Assembly: GCA_934278995.1 (NCBI GenBank)
Contig: CAKQWM010000011.1
Coordinates: 1-64,000, forward strand
Direction: 5' to 3'
Source of the DNA: an uncultured Clostridia bacterium
GTDB taxonomy: Bacteria; Bacillota; Clostridia; Christensenellales; Borkfalkiaceae
Length of the DNA stretch: 64,000 bases
Part shown: positions 44,373-53,223 of the stretch, piece after piece
Numbering within the stretch: position 1 is the first letter of the stretch
Layout: every line of letters starts with the position of its first letter
Made by a program: the position numbers and the translations under genes
The notes under the pieces: model-generated
Told to the model about the DNA's origin: nothing
The model's database searches: none
Seen by the model: only the letters and a program-made list of their open reading frames with translations

Positions 44373-45794
44373 ATGAAAGATATTTACGTAAATCCTTTGT
44401 CGGAAAGATATTCAAGTAAAGAAATGCAAAAATTGTTTTCGCCCGATAAAAAGTTTTCGTGCTGGCGCAAACTGTGGGTTATTCTCGCCGAAAGCGAAAA
44501 AGAACTCGGCGTGGAAATTACCGACGAACAAATTGCCGAAATGAAGGCGCACGTTTACGATATCGACTACGATAAGGCAAAAGTTTACGAAAATGAAATA
44601 CGCCACGACGTAATGGCTCATATTAAAGCCTACGGCGACGTTTGCCCGAAAGCAAGAGGTATTATTCATCTCGGCGCGACGAGTTGCTTCGTGGGCGACA
44701 ATACCGATATAATTATTTATAAAGAAGCGCTTGAACTTGTCGAAAACAGGCTTATAGCCCTACTTTCTATGTTTTATGACTTTTGTTTGAAACATAAAAA
44801 CGAGAGGACTTTAGCCTATACGCATTTTCAGGCGGCTCAGCCGACTACGCTCGGAAAACGCGCTACTTTATGGGCGCAGGATCTGACGTTCGACCTTGAA
44901 AGATTAAGAGAAGTCAAAAATTCGTTAAAACTTTTGGGGTGCAAGGGGACGACCGGTACCGCCGCGAGTTTTTTAAAACTTTTAAAAACGAAGGAAAAGG
45001 TTGTTAAACTCGAACAACTTATTGCCGAAAAAGTCGGGTTAAAGTCTTGTTACGACGTATCGGGGCAAACGTATTCGAGAAAAATCGATTACTTTATTTT
45101 ATCGGTTTTGTCGGGCATAGCGCAAAGCGCTTCCAAATTTGCCAACGATATACGGCTTTTGTCGCATCTTAAAGAAGTCGAAGAACCTTTTGAAGAATCG
45201 CAAGTCGGTTCTTCCGCCATGGCGTATAAGCGTAACCCCATGAGGTCCGAAAGGATATGTTCGCTTTCACGACTGGTTATCTGCGAGGCTTTAAACCCTG
45301 CGATTACCGCGTCCGCTCAATGGCTTGAAAGAACTCTCGACGATTCGGCGAATCGTCGCGTATCGATACCCGAAGCCTTTTTGGCGACGGACGGGCTTCT
45401 CGGACTATACGGTAACGTTTTGCAAGGTTTGAAAACTTATCCTATAATGATGAAAAAACACCTTGACGAAGAACTTCCGTTTATGATTACGGAAAATATC
45501 ATGACCTATCTTACCGCGCGCGGCTATGACAGGCAAAAAATTCACGAAGCGATACGGAGTTTATCCGTAGAAACTGCCGAAAAAATCAAAAACGAGGGAG
45601 CCGAAAACGACCTCGTCGATAAAATTTTAAAAGACGAACGTTTTGATATCACACGCGAAGAAATAAACGAAATAATCGATTCGGACGAACTTACCGGTAT
45701 TGCAGTAATGCAAACCGAAGCGTTTTGTCAGAACGTTTTAAAACCGTTAATAAAAGAAAAAACCAAGCCCGTCGATTTTTCGGTAAACGTTTAA
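44373..45794 (+). CDS. purB: Adenylosuccinate lyase
   Basis: Cleaves SAICAR in IMP synthesis and adenylosuccinate in AMP synthesis. The 473-residue fumarase-superfamily protein has IHLGATSCFVGDNTD, the THFQAAQPTTLGKR segment and the catalytic loop SSAMAYKRNPMRSER. The size and order fit the type found in Clostridia and eukaryotes. A GAGAGG SD precedes the ATG. It is followed by purA, the preceding step for AMP. Confidence 0.96.
   Translation: MKDIYVNPLSERYSSKEMQKLFSPDKKFSCWRKLWVILAESEKELGVEITDEQIAEMKAHVYDIDYDKAKVYENEIRHDVMAHIKAYGDVCPKARGIIHLGATSCFVGDNTDIIIYKEALELVENRLIALLSMFYDFCLKHKNERTLAYTHFQAAQPTTLGKRATLWAQDLTFDLERLREVKNSLKLLGCKGTTGTAASFLKLLKTKEKVVKLEQLIAEKVGLKSCYDVSGQTYSRKIDYFILSVLSGIAQSASKFANDIRLLSHLKEVEEPFEESQVGSSAMAYKRNPMRSERICSLSRLVICEALNPAITASAQWLERTLDDSANRRVSIPEAFLATDGLLGLYGNVLQGLKTYPIMMKKHLDEELPFMITENIMTYLTARGYDRQKIHEAIRSLSVETAEKIKNEGAENDLVDKILKDERFDITREEINEIIDSDELTGIAVMQTEAFCQNVLKPLIKEKTKPVDFSVNV
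44742..44767 (+). repeat. 27-nt dispersed motif inside purB (weaker)
   Basis: GAAAACAGGCTTATAG then CCCTACTTTC. Confidence 0.5.
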
Positions 45795-45801
45795 AATCGT
45801 C

Positions 45802-45828
45802 GATAACCGACTTATAGACGGGTTTTTA
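45802..45828 (+). repeat. 27-nt dispersed motif between purB and purA
   Basis: GATAACCGACTTATAG then ACGGGTTTTT, a near-consensus copy. Confidence 0.8.
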
Positions 45829-45855
45829 TAAAAACATCATAAAGGAATACAGATT

Positions 45856-47127
45856 ATGCTTACAGCGATTGTAGGAACCAATTGGGGCGATGAAGGAAAG
45901 GGAAGAATGGTTGATCTTCTTTCTTCCGAATATGACGTTGTTTGCCGTTATCAGGGCGGAAACAATGCGGGGCATACCGTAATAAACGAAAAAGGTAAAT
46001 TTATTTTAAACCTTTTGCCGTCGGGTATTTTGCGTGAAGATACAGTTTGCGTAATGGGACCGGGTATGGTGGTCGATTGCGAACATTTATATAAGGAAGT
46101 AAATTCGCTCAGAGAAAAAGGAGTAAAAATTACTTCCGACAATTTAAAAATAAGCGATAAAGTAACCATCTGTCTGCCGTATCATAAACTTCTCGACTGT
46201 CTTGAAGAAGACAGACTTAAAGATAAAAAATTCGGTTCTACAAGAAGAGGAATCGCGCCTTGCTATGCAGATAAATATATGAAAAAAACTTTGCGGTTCA
46301 GCGACCTGTTACATCCCGAAGCGATTTTCGATAAATTAAGGGATTTGGCGGAATGGAAAAATCTTACGGTCAGAAACGGCTATAACGCGGAACCTATAAA
46401 AGCAGAAACGGTTTACGAATGGATAGAAAATTACGCCATGCCGTTTAAAGATTACGTGTGCGACGTTTCGGCTTTTCTTGATGAAGCGATAGAAAGCGGT
46501 AAAAACGTGATGTTTGAAGCCCAACTCGGCAGTTTAAGGGATATAGATTACGGTATTTTTCCATATACTTCGTCCTCATCAACCATTGCGGCTTACGCGC
46601 CCATAGGAGCGGGAATACCCGAATATCGGCTCGATAAAGTTATAGGAATAACGAAAGCCTATTCGAGTTGCGTCGGAGAAGGTCCGTTTACTTGCGAACT
46701 TTTCGGTAAAGACGGCGACTTTTTACGCGAAGCCGGCGGTGAATACGGCGCCGCTACGGGCAGACCGAGAAGAGTCGGAGGTTTTGACGTCGTCGCAACA
46801 AAATACGGCGCGAAAATCCAGGGCGCCGACGAAATCGCCCTTACAAAACTCGACGTCTTGTCCTGTTACGATAAAATACCCGTTTGCGTAAAATATATCG
46901 TCAACGGAAAAGAAACCGATAAATTTCCTTTCGGTAAAGAATTACAAGAAGCAAAGCCCGTTTACGTATATCTTGACGGCTGGAAGCAGGATATAAGCGG
47001 TTGCAGAAAAATCGAAGATCTTCCCGAAAACGCCGTCAAATACGTAAAATTCATTTCCGACGCCATCGGTAAGAAGATAAAGTACATATCGGTCGGCGCC
47101 GAAAGAGACGAGATAATCGAACTTTAA
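45856..47127 (+). CDS. purA: Adenylosuccinate synthetase
   Basis: Joins IMP and aspartate using GTP. The 423-residue protein has the GTNWGDEGKGRMVDLLS loop with the catalytic Asp, NNAGHT, GSTRRGIAPCYADK, QLGSLRDIDYGIFPYTSSSSTIA and TGRPRRVGGFD. An AAAGGA SD precedes the ATG. Together with purB it forms the AMP branch. Confidence 0.98.
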   Translation: MLTAIVGTNWGDEGKGRMVDLLSSEYDVVCRYQGGNNAGHTVINEKGKFILNLLPSGILREDTVCVMGPGMVVDCEHLYKEVNSLREKGVKITSDNLKISDKVTICLPYHKLLDCLEEDRLKDKKFGSTRRGIAPCYADKYMKKTLRFSDLLHPEAIFDKLRDLAEWKNLTVRNGYNAEPIKAETVYEWIENYAMPFKDYVCDVSAFLDEAIESGKNVMFEAQLGSLRDIDYGIFPYTSSSSTIAAYAPIGAGIPEYRLDKVIGITKAYSSCVGEGPFTCELFGKDGDFLREAGGEYGAATGRPRRVGGFDVVATKYGAKIQGADEIALTKLDVLSCYDKIPVCVKYIVNGKETDKFPFGKELQEAKPVYVYLDGWKQDISGCRKIEDLPENAVKYVKFISDAIGKKIKYISVGAERDEIIEL

Positions 47128-47143
47128 AAACTAAAAAAATTAC

Positions 47144-47168
47144 GATAATCGACCTATAGAGGCGGCTA
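47144..47168 (+). repeat. 27-nt dispersed motif after purA
   Basis: GATAATCGACCTATAG then AGGCGGCTA; the T-run is missing. It is between the convergent purA and spmB genes. Confidence 0.7.
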
Positions 47169-47169
47169 T

Positions 47170-47208
47170 AATATAAAACGACTATCTTAAAGATAGCCGT
47201 TTTATATT
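47170..47208. terminator. Bidirectional terminator between purA and spmB
   Basis: AATATAAAACG-ACTATCT pairs with AGATAG-CCGTTTTATATT, with A/T tracts on both ends. Confidence 0.75.
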
Positions 47209-47717
47209 ACGCGACAAATAAAACAGGCGAATACGGTTGCTATAAAATTTGAAATAATCGAAATTAAAAACGGTAAAAAACCGGGTTTTCTTTTACACTC
47301 GGAATAATAGACCGCGCCGACGTAAAAGATTGTTTCGCTTGAACCGTAAATCGCCGCGGCGCATTTTGAAAGGTAACTGTCCGCCCCGTATTTTTTCATG
47401 ATTTCGGAAAGGATTCCAAGGCTTCCGCTCCCCGAAAAAGGCTTTAATATCACGAGCGGTATAAGAGCCTTATCGATACCGAACAATTTAAAAAAACCTG
47501 CCGATAGGTCGATTATCGCCCTACTAAGTCCGCTTTGTTCAAATAATTCGGTCATAATGAATATCGTTGAAAGATACGGAAAAACAGACAGAACGAGTTT
47601 GAACGATTGACCTGCTCCGTTTACGAAATCTTCGTAAGGTCGTCCTTTTTTTAAAATTACCGTTGTCATTACCGCAATAATAATTACGGGTATCAGGTAA
47701 GAGGTTATCTTTTGCAT
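47202..47717 (-). CDS. spmB: Spore maturation protein B
   Basis: A 171-residue membrane protein of the nucleoside-recognition (Gate) family, with about four hydrophobic segments. SpmA and SpmB together affect spore core dehydration in Bacillus; outside sporulation the transported species is unknown. PFSGSGSLGILSEIMKKYGADS and IYGSSETIFYV are typical. The start at 47717 fits the family and overlaps the spmA end; an open frame extending 48 codons upstream is only the shadow of spmA. A dispersed-motif copy encodes RAIIDLSAGFF. Confidence 0.9.
   Translation of the reverse strand: MQKITSYLIPVIIIAVMTTVILKKGRPYEDFVNGAGQSFKLVLSVFPYLSTIFIMTELFEQSGLSRAIIDLSAGFFKLFGIDKALIPLVILKPFSGSGSLGILSEIMKKYGADSYLSKCAAAIYGSSETIFYVGAVYYSECKRKPGFLPFLISIISNFIATVFACFICRVI
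47491..47517 (-). repeat. 27-nt dispersed motif inside spmB
   Basis: On the minus (coding) strand: GATAATCGACCTATCG then GCAGGTTTTTT; one change in the CTATAG core. Confidence 0.65.
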
Positions 47718-48250
47718 GAAATTTTCGTCAACAAAACGGCGCAAACCGACGAAACCGCAGTCGAAAGCAAAGTCGGCATAATTACGTCCTCCGGTGTGGA
47801 AGAACCGAGCGTCGCTTTTAAACCTATAACGGAAACCGGTAAAATCTGAATAGACGAACAAACTATCGCAAACAGCATATTCTGCTGAAAAACGGAGCCG
47901 GTTTTTTCAAGCGATTTTTGCGCCTCAATTCCTATCGGCGTTGCCGCGCTTCCAAGACCTAAAAGATTGCAGGATAAATTCATAGCCAGAAGTTTCGTCG
48001 TTTTCTCGTCGGTTTTACCGAAAATAAGACGTATCGGTTTTTTTAGCAATTTTGCTAATAACCGACCTATAGCCCCGCTTTTTATCATTTCAAACACGCC
48101 AAGCCACAACGAGTTTATTAAAAAAAGACTGATTGACAGTTCTCCTGCCTTTTTAACGCCTTCGCTCATAGCCGGAATTACCGTCGCGGGATTTGTAACG
48201 GTCAGAACGATTAAGGAGGCAAGAGTTATTACGCTGAAAATGACGTTCAT
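47705..48250 (-). CDS. spmA: Spore maturation protein A
   Basis: A 181-residue membrane protein, partner of SpmB, overlapping it by 13 bases. Hydrophobic helices at about residues 3-20, 35-55 and 125-175; the motif LLAMNLSCNLLGLGSAATPIGIEA is the family signature. Its presence suggests a spore-forming ancestry. Confidence 0.9.
   Translation of the reverse strand: MNVIFSVITLASLIVLTVTNPATVIPAMSEGVKKAGELSISLFLINSLWLGVFEMIKSGAIGRLLAKLLKKPIRLIFGKTDEKTTKLLAMNLSCNLLGLGSAATPIGIEAQKSLEKTGSVFQQNMLFAIVCSSIQILPVSVIGLKATLGSSTPEDVIMPTLLSTAVSSVCAVLLTKISCKR
48057..48083 (+). repeat. 27-nt dispersed motif antisense in spmA
   Basis: AATAACCGACCTATAG then CCCCGCTTTTT. It shares the 22-base core with the aroA copy although the two genes are unrelated. 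Confidence 0.8.
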
Positions 48251-48453
48251 TATATATACTACCCGAATTAAATTATGACGTTTAGGCTTTTATTATGTTT
48301 TACTTTTTGTCGAGATTGTGATATATTTATCTGTGGTAAATTTATTAAACAGGCAAATTTAAAAAATAAGTTAATCCAAAAGTTTAAAAGACAAATCGGC
48401 TGAACTGCCGTTTTCGACGGCTTTACACGTAGTCGTCGGTTTCGAGGTTTTTA

Positions 48454-50454
48454 ATGAAAGAAAAATTTTATATCACTACGCCCATTTATTATCCGAGCGG
48501 TAACTGGCACATCGGCACTTGCTACACGACCGTCGTTTGCGACGCAATCGCAAGATATTATCGTTTAGCGGGGCGCGACGTGTTCTTTTTAACGGGTACG
48601 GACGAACACGGTCAGAAAATTCAGGCAAAAGCCAAAGAAAAGGGAGTTACCCCCAAAGAATTCGTTGACGTTATAGTTTCCGATCTTAAAGAAATCTGGA
48701 AGATGCTCGACATATCTTACGATCGCTTCATAAGGACGACCGATCCCGACCACGTAAAAACCGTTCAGTACGTTTTTAAGCGTCTTTACGAAAACGGGGA
48801 TATATACAAATCCCGTTACGAGGGTTGGTATTGTACCGATTGCGAAAGTTTTTTCACCGACCTTCAGTTAAAAGACGGCAAGTGTCCCGACTGTGGCAGA
48901 GAAGTCCATAAGGAAAAAGAAGAAAGTTATTTTCTGCGTCTTTCAAAATATGCGGACAGGATTTTAAAACTTTACGAGGATAATCCCGAATTTTTGCAAC
49001 CTAAGTCACGCATGAACGAGATGATAAATAATTTTATAAAGCCCGGGCTTCAGGATTTATGCGTGTCGCGTACTTCCGTAAAGTGGGGTATTCCGGTGGA
49101 TTTCGATCCCGATCATACAGTTTACGTATGGATAGACGCCTTGTCGAATTATATTTCCGCGCTCGGCTATAAAAACGGCGACGAAAAACTTTTTGAAAAA
49201 TTCTGGCCGTGCGATCTTCACATGACAGGTAAAGAAATAGTAAGATTCCACGCCATAATATGGCCCGCGATTTTAATGGCGCTCGATTTACCTCTTCCCA
49301 AAAAGATTTACGGACACGGCTGGCTGTTAATCGGCGGCGATAAACTGTCTAAAAGCAAGCAGGATAAAATTTCAACCGAACTTACCGATCCTAAAGAAAT
49401 TGTCGAGCGTTACGGAAAAGACGCTTTGCGCTATTTTTTGATGAGGGAGATTCCTTTCGGTTCGGACGGAATTTATTCCAACGAAACTTTTTTAAACCGT
49501 ATAAACAGCGACCTGTCGAACGACTTAGGCAACCTCGTATCGCGCACGACGGCGATGATAAGCCAGAACTTCGACGGCGTTTTGCCCGCGCCTTCTGAAA
49601 AAGAGGCTATCGACGAAGAAATTATTTCTCTTGCCGAGTCGCTCTATGACTCTGTTGAAAAAGATATCGAAGAAATTAACGTCCCGAAGGCGCTTCAGGA
49701 TATTTTCAGACTCGTTTCGAGGGCTAATAAATATATCGACGAAACTATGCCGTGGGTTATGGCTAAGGATCCGTCGAAAAAAGCAAGGCTCGGAACCGTT
49801 TTGTATAATTTATCCGAATGTATCAGAATCGCTTCAGTACTATTATTGCCGTTTATTCCTTCTTCGTCGGAAAAAATACTCGATCTTTTCGGTATTGACG
49901 TAAAAGTAATAACGCTCGATTCCGCTAAAGTTTTCGGCTGTCTTAAACCCGGCGTTGTAGTTTGTAAGGCGCAACCGATATTCCCGAGAATCGACGTTAA
50001 AAAAGAACTGAAAGAAATAGACGATATGATGTTGAAACGTCATAACGTCAAGTCGGCGGTAAATAAAAAAGAACAAAAAACCGACGAAAAAAATAACGCC
50101 GAGCCTGCTCGAAAAACCCAAAGCGAAAGCGCCATGATTTCCATCGACGAGTTTTTTAAAACCGAACTGAAAGTCGCAAAAGTCGTCGAATGTGAGAGAG
50201 TGGAAAAATCCGACAAACTTTTAAAACTTAAATTATCGCTCGGCAACGAACTTAGACAGGTCGTAAGCGGTATAGCGGCGTATTATACCCCCGAAGAAAT
50301 AATAGGTAAGAAAGTAGTACTCGTCGCAAACTTAAAACCCGCGCTCCTTCGCGGCGTATTAAGCGAAGGTATGATTTTATGCGGCGAAAGCGACGGCAAA
50401 GTTAAACTCATCGAACCCGACGCTTCCTTAAAAGAGGGAAGTAAAATTTCATAA
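48454..50454 (+). CDS. metG: Methionine-tRNA ligase
   Basis: A 666-residue class I synthetase charging tRNA-Met. HIGH variant in YPSGNWHIGTCY, a zinc-knuckle CTDCESFF...CPDCGR, and a KMSKS variant DKLSKSKQD are visible, followed by the helical anticodon-binding domain. The final ~105 residues (from ISIDEFFKTELKVAKVVECE) are a tRNA-binding OB domain as in Arc1p/Trbp111. A GAGG SD is present. tatD and rsmA follow, the standard Firmicute order. Confidence 0.98.
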   Translation: MKEKFYITTPIYYPSGNWHIGTCYTTVVCDAIARYYRLAGRDVFFLTGTDEHGQKIQAKAKEKGVTPKEFVDVIVSDLKEIWKMLDISYDRFIRTTDPDHVKTVQYVFKRLYENGDIYKSRYEGWYCTDCESFFTDLQLKDGKCPDCGREVHKEKEESYFLRLSKYADRILKLYEDNPEFLQPKSRMNEMINNFIKPGLQDLCVSRTSVKWGIPVDFDPDHTVYVWIDALSNYISALGYKNGDEKLFEKFWPCDLHMTGKEIVRFHAIIWPAILMALDLPLPKKIYGHGWLLIGGDKLSKSKQDKISTELTDPKEIVERYGKDALRYFLMREIPFGSDGIYSNETFLNRINSDLSNDLGNLVSRTTAMISQNFDGVLPAPSEKEAIDEEIISLAESLYDSVEKDIEEINVPKALQDIFRLVSRANKYIDETMPWVMAKDPSKKARLGTVLYNLSECIRIASVLLLPFIPSSSEKILDLFGIDVKVITLDSAKVFGCLKPGVVVCKAQPIFPRIDVKKELKEIDDMMLKRHNVKSAVNKKEQKTDEKNNAEPARKTQSESAMISIDEFFKTELKVAKVVECERVEKSDKLLKLKLSLGNELRQVVSGIAAYYTPEEIIGKKVVLVANLKPALLRGVLSEGMILCGESDGKVKLIEPDASLKEGSKIS

Positions 50455-50455
50455 A

Positions 50456-51229
50456 ATGTTTTATATAGACTCTCATTGTCATCTTACCGACAAAAAATAC
50501 GTCGGCGCGAAAAGCGTTGTCGAAAACGCGGAAGAAGCCGGCGTAAAAATTATAGTTGACGCGGGCTGGAGTTATCAAAGCGCTATTTGCGCAACGGAAA
50601 ACGCCGAAAAATTTGAAAGCGTTTACTGTACAGTCGGCATACACCCGTCGGAAAGTCTGATTTATACGGACGACGAACTTTTAAAGCTTGAAAATCGTTT
50701 AAGCCGAAAAAAATGCCTTGCCGTAGGGGAAATCGGTCTTGATTACCATTATGACGGCACGGATAAACCGTCGCAACGCGAACTTTTTGAAAAACAAATT
50801 TGTCTTGCCGACAAGCACAAACTTCCTTTTGTCGTTCATTCGCGCGATTCTTCACGAGATATGCTCGACGTTTTAAAAACCAACAAAAACAAACTGTCGA
50901 ACGGTTTTTTGATGCACTGCTTCAGCGAAAGCGCGGAGCAGGCGAAAAACTATCTCGATTTAGGCGCTTATTTTTCTTTCGGCGGCGTTATTACCTTCAA
51001 AAACTGTAAAAAAGAGGATATCGTCCGCGCTATACCGACGGACAGAATTTTGTTGGAAACAGACTCTCCTTATCTGGCGCCCGAACCGTTAAGAGGAAGC
51101 GTAAACGAACCGAAAAACGTGGTTTTAATCTATGAAAAAACTGCTCGGATATTAAACTTAAAATCAGAAGTTTTACAGGAACTTATAGCCGATAACTTTT
51201 TCGCGCTTTTCAAAAAAGCCAGCCTATAG
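50456..51229 (+). CDS. tatD: TatD family metal-dependent deoxyribonuclease
   Basis: A 257-residue TIM-barrel hydrolase. DSHCHLTD, VGEIGLDYHY, VVHSRDSS, LMHCFSES and LLETDSPYLAPEPLRG provide the metal ligands. TatD proteins act as 3'-5' nucleases in DNA repair; YabD is the Bacillus equivalent. The start lies one base after metG. The TAG stop is inside a dispersed-motif copy. Confidence 0.95.
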   Translation: MFYIDSHCHLTDKKYVGAKSVVENAEEAGVKIIVDAGWSYQSAICATENAEKFESVYCTVGIHPSESLIYTDDELLKLENRLSRKKCLAVGEIGLDYHYDGTDKPSQRELFEKQICLADKHKLPFVVHSRDSSRDMLDVLKTNKNKLSNGFLMHCFSESAEQAKNYLDLGAYFSFGGVITFKNCKKEDIVRAIPTDRILLETDSPYLAPEPLRGSVNEPKNVVLIYEKTARILNLKSEVLQELIADNFFALFKKASL

Positions 51230-51239
51230 GTCGGTTATC
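51212..51239 (-). repeat. 27-nt dispersed motif at the tatD stop codon
   Basis: On the minus strand: GATAACCGACCTATAG then GCTGGCTTTTTT. On the sense strand its CTATAG core contains the tatD TAG stop at 51227-51229. Confidence 0.8.
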
Positions 51240-51265
51240 GCTTATTTTTAAACTTGAAAAACCAA

Positions 51266-52102
51266 ATGGATATCAAAAAAGTCATAAGGCGGAACGACTT
51301 TCGTTTCAACAAGCGTTTCGGTCAGAACTTCATAGAAGACGGCGCCTTGCTTAATAAAATAGCCGATTTTGCCGAAGTAAAAAAAACCGACTGCGTCTTG
51401 GAAATCGGAGTCGGCGCGGGTACTTTAACTAAGGTTTTGGCTCAAAGAGCGAAAAAAGTGGTCGGGTACGAAATAGATAAAAATCTTCGTCCGATTTTAT
51501 CGGAAACTTTATCGGGTGTCGAAAACGCCGAGGTGGTTTTCAAAGATTTTATGAAAGAAAGCGTTTCCGAAATAAACTCTTGCTTCGGTGAAGATTTTAT
51601 AGTCGTTGCAAACCTTCCTTATTATATAACGTCGCCTATAACAATGAGGCTTCTGGAAGATTTTCCGCTTTGTAAACGTATAGTAATAATGGTTCAAAAG
51701 GAAGTTGCGCTCCGTTTTACGGCAAACTGCGGAACGAAAGATTACGGCGCGATTACCGCCTCTATAGATTATTACGGCGACGCAACGTACGGGTTTACCG
51801 TTGACAGAACGAATTTTTATCCTGCGCCCAACGTCGATTCGGCGGTCGTGAGGATAGACAGAAATTCAAAATACTTAGTAAAAAGCGAAGATGCGTTTAA
51901 AAAGACGTTAACGGTTGCTTTTTCGGCGCGAAGAAAAACTCTCGTAAACAACATGATGGCTAAATTAAAACTTTCGCGCGGCGATTGCGAAGACGTATTA
52001 AAATCTCTCGGTTTAAACCTTAACGTGAGAGGGGAGGAACTTTCTGCAGAACGCTTCGTAGCGCTTTCAAATATTTTGTACGACAAACAAATATTGCGTT
52101 AA
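51266..52102 (+). CDS. rsmA: 16S rRNA dimethyladenosine transferase
   Basis: RsmA (KsgA) dimethylates A1518 and A1519 in 16S rRNA. The 278-residue Rossmann methyltransferase has FNKRFGQNFIED, the SAM loop LEIGVGAGTLTKVLA, and VANLPYYITSPI. I chose the ATG at 51266; a TTG four codons earlier is possible and neither has a clear SD. The TAA stop lies in the first bases of another dispersed-motif copy. Confidence 0.96.
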   Translation: MDIKKVIRRNDFRFNKRFGQNFIEDGALLNKIADFAEVKKTDCVLEIGVGAGTLTKVLAQRAKKVVGYEIDKNLRPILSETLSGVENAEVVFKDFMKESVSEINSCFGEDFIVVANLPYYITSPITMRLLEDFPLCKRIVIMVQKEVALRFTANCGTKDYGAITASIDYYGDATYGFTVDRTNFYPAPNVDSAVVRIDRNSKYLVKSEDAFKKTLTVAFSARRKTLVNNMMAKLKLSRGDCEDVLKSLGLNLNVRGEELSAERFVALSNILYDKQILR

Positions 52103-52123
52103 TCGACCTATAGGAGCATTTTT
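52098..52123 (+). repeat. 27-nt dispersed motif supplying a stop and an SD
   Basis: GTTAATCGACCTATAG then GAGCATTTTT. Its TAA (52100-52102) ends rsmA and its AGGAG (52112-52116) is the ribosome-binding site of the next gene, starting at 52124. Confidence 0.8.
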
Positions 52124-52648
52124 ATGGTAAAATTTGAAACCGTATTAAACAAAAAAAGTAGCGAAACGATAAATAAAATCGCAATAAAAAAACTAACTCC
52201 GCTTTGCATTGCGCTTTCGATTTTACTTATTTCGTTAGGATTTTTCGAGTTATTCGGCGAAGAAGCGGATATTTTTATCGGCGTCTTTTTTATCGTAATG
52301 GGCGCGTTGTTTTATCCGCTGATACTTATTTTTTTTAAAGTTTTTCAAAAAAAATCGGATAATTCGATGCCGATTTTGTCGGACGAAACAACCGTGAATT
52401 TTACCTTTTATTTCGATAAGGTCGTTGTCGAAGAAAAACGTTCCGACGATTTTTCTTCTTACACCGAAATGGCTTATAAGTACTACCATAAGGTTGTGGA
52501 AACCACTACGCATTACCTTTTATATTTGTCAAAAGGTCTTTGTCACGTAGTTCCTAAAGCCGATTTGAAAGAGGGTACGTTAGAAGAATTAAATTCGATT
52601 TTTATAAAACAACTCGGTCCCGAAAAATTTGTTCTTAAAAAAAAGTGA
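52124..52648 (+). CDS. Small membrane protein, YcxB-like
   Basis: A 174-residue protein with two hydrophobic segments (about residues 27-45 and 50-75) and a soluble C-terminal half with beta-type sequence (VNFTFYFDKVVVEE, then HYLLYLSKGLCHVVPK), the pattern of YcxB-like proteins. The function is unknown. Its ribosome-binding site AGGAG is part of the dispersed motif. Confidence 0.6.
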   Translation: MVKFETVLNKKSSETINKIAIKKLTPLCIALSILLISLGFFELFGEEADIFIGVFFIVMGALFYPLILIFFKVFQKKSDNSMPILSDETTVNFTFYFDKVVVEEKRSDDFSSYTEMAYKYYHKVVETTTHYLLYLSKGLCHVVPKADLKEGTLEELNSIFIKQLGPEKFVLKKK

Positions 52649-52728
52649 AATAATTAACCGCGTTTAAATAAGTATATCGGCTTAGTTAAAACAAGGATTC
52701 GCTTTTTTTATTTGCTTAAAAATTCAAT

Positions 52729-52754
52729 AAAAATAAGGCTATAAGCCCGTTATC
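52729..52754 (-). repeat. 27-nt dispersed motif, last copy before the accessory region
   Basis: On the minus strand: GATAACGGGCTTATAG then CCTTATTTTT. Confidence 0.75.
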
Positions 52755-52871
52755 GCCACTTTTTTGCGCCCTTTATCATTACGTCGTGCGTTAAAAAACA
52801 GCGATAATTTTATCTGAATACAAGAAGGCGTAACGCAATTTAAAAAAAATCATCAAATCGCTTAAAATTAT

Positions 52872-52900
52872 TTGACAAATATCGCACGTTTTTATATAAT
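52872..52900 (+). promoter_or_regulatory. tRNA-Ser promoter
   Basis: Perfect TTGACA and TATAAT separated by 17 bases, 40 bases before the tRNA. Confidence 0.9.
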
Positions 52901-52940
52901 GACAAGGCATATCAAACAACAATTTGATTAATCGACTTAC

Positions 52941-53028
52941 GGAGAGGTGTCTGAGTGGTCGATGGTGCAACATTGGAAATGTTGTGTACGGAAACGTACC
53001 GCAGGTTCGAATCCTGTCCTCTCCGCCA
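52941..53028 (+). tRNA. tRNA-Ser (anticodon GGA)
   Basis: An 88-nt class II tRNA with encoded CCA. Acceptor GGAGAGG pairs with CCTCTCC, the anticodon stem CAACA/TGTTG presents GGA at 52975-52977, a long variable arm (GTACGGAAACGTAC) marks serine, and GGTTCGAATCC is the T arm. Its 3' side is the boundary with the accessory region. Confidence 0.97.
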
Positions 53029-53032
53029 AACA

Positions 53033-53075
53033 AAACCTAAATCGAATACGAAAGTGTTCGGTTTGGGTTTTTCTT
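53033..53075 (+). terminator. Terminator after tRNA-Ser
   Basis: AAACCTAAATCGAA pairs with TTCGGTTTGGGTTT (with two G-T pairs), then a T-run. Confidence 0.85.
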
Positions 53076-53223
53076 TTGCAAAAATTCGGGTTGTATCTGC
53101 GTTTTTCGGTCGTCGGAACATCTACGATTATATCATACGCCGAGAATAGATTTTGTGTGGATAAAAGTGTGAATAATTTTGAAGTTTTCGGGGAGTAAAG
53201 TCATACTCAAGCAGGAGTGAAAA

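Noticed and set aside
47717..47861. 48-codon N-terminal extension of spmB
   Set aside because: It overlaps spmA in another frame and lacks membrane character; the family start is at 47717.
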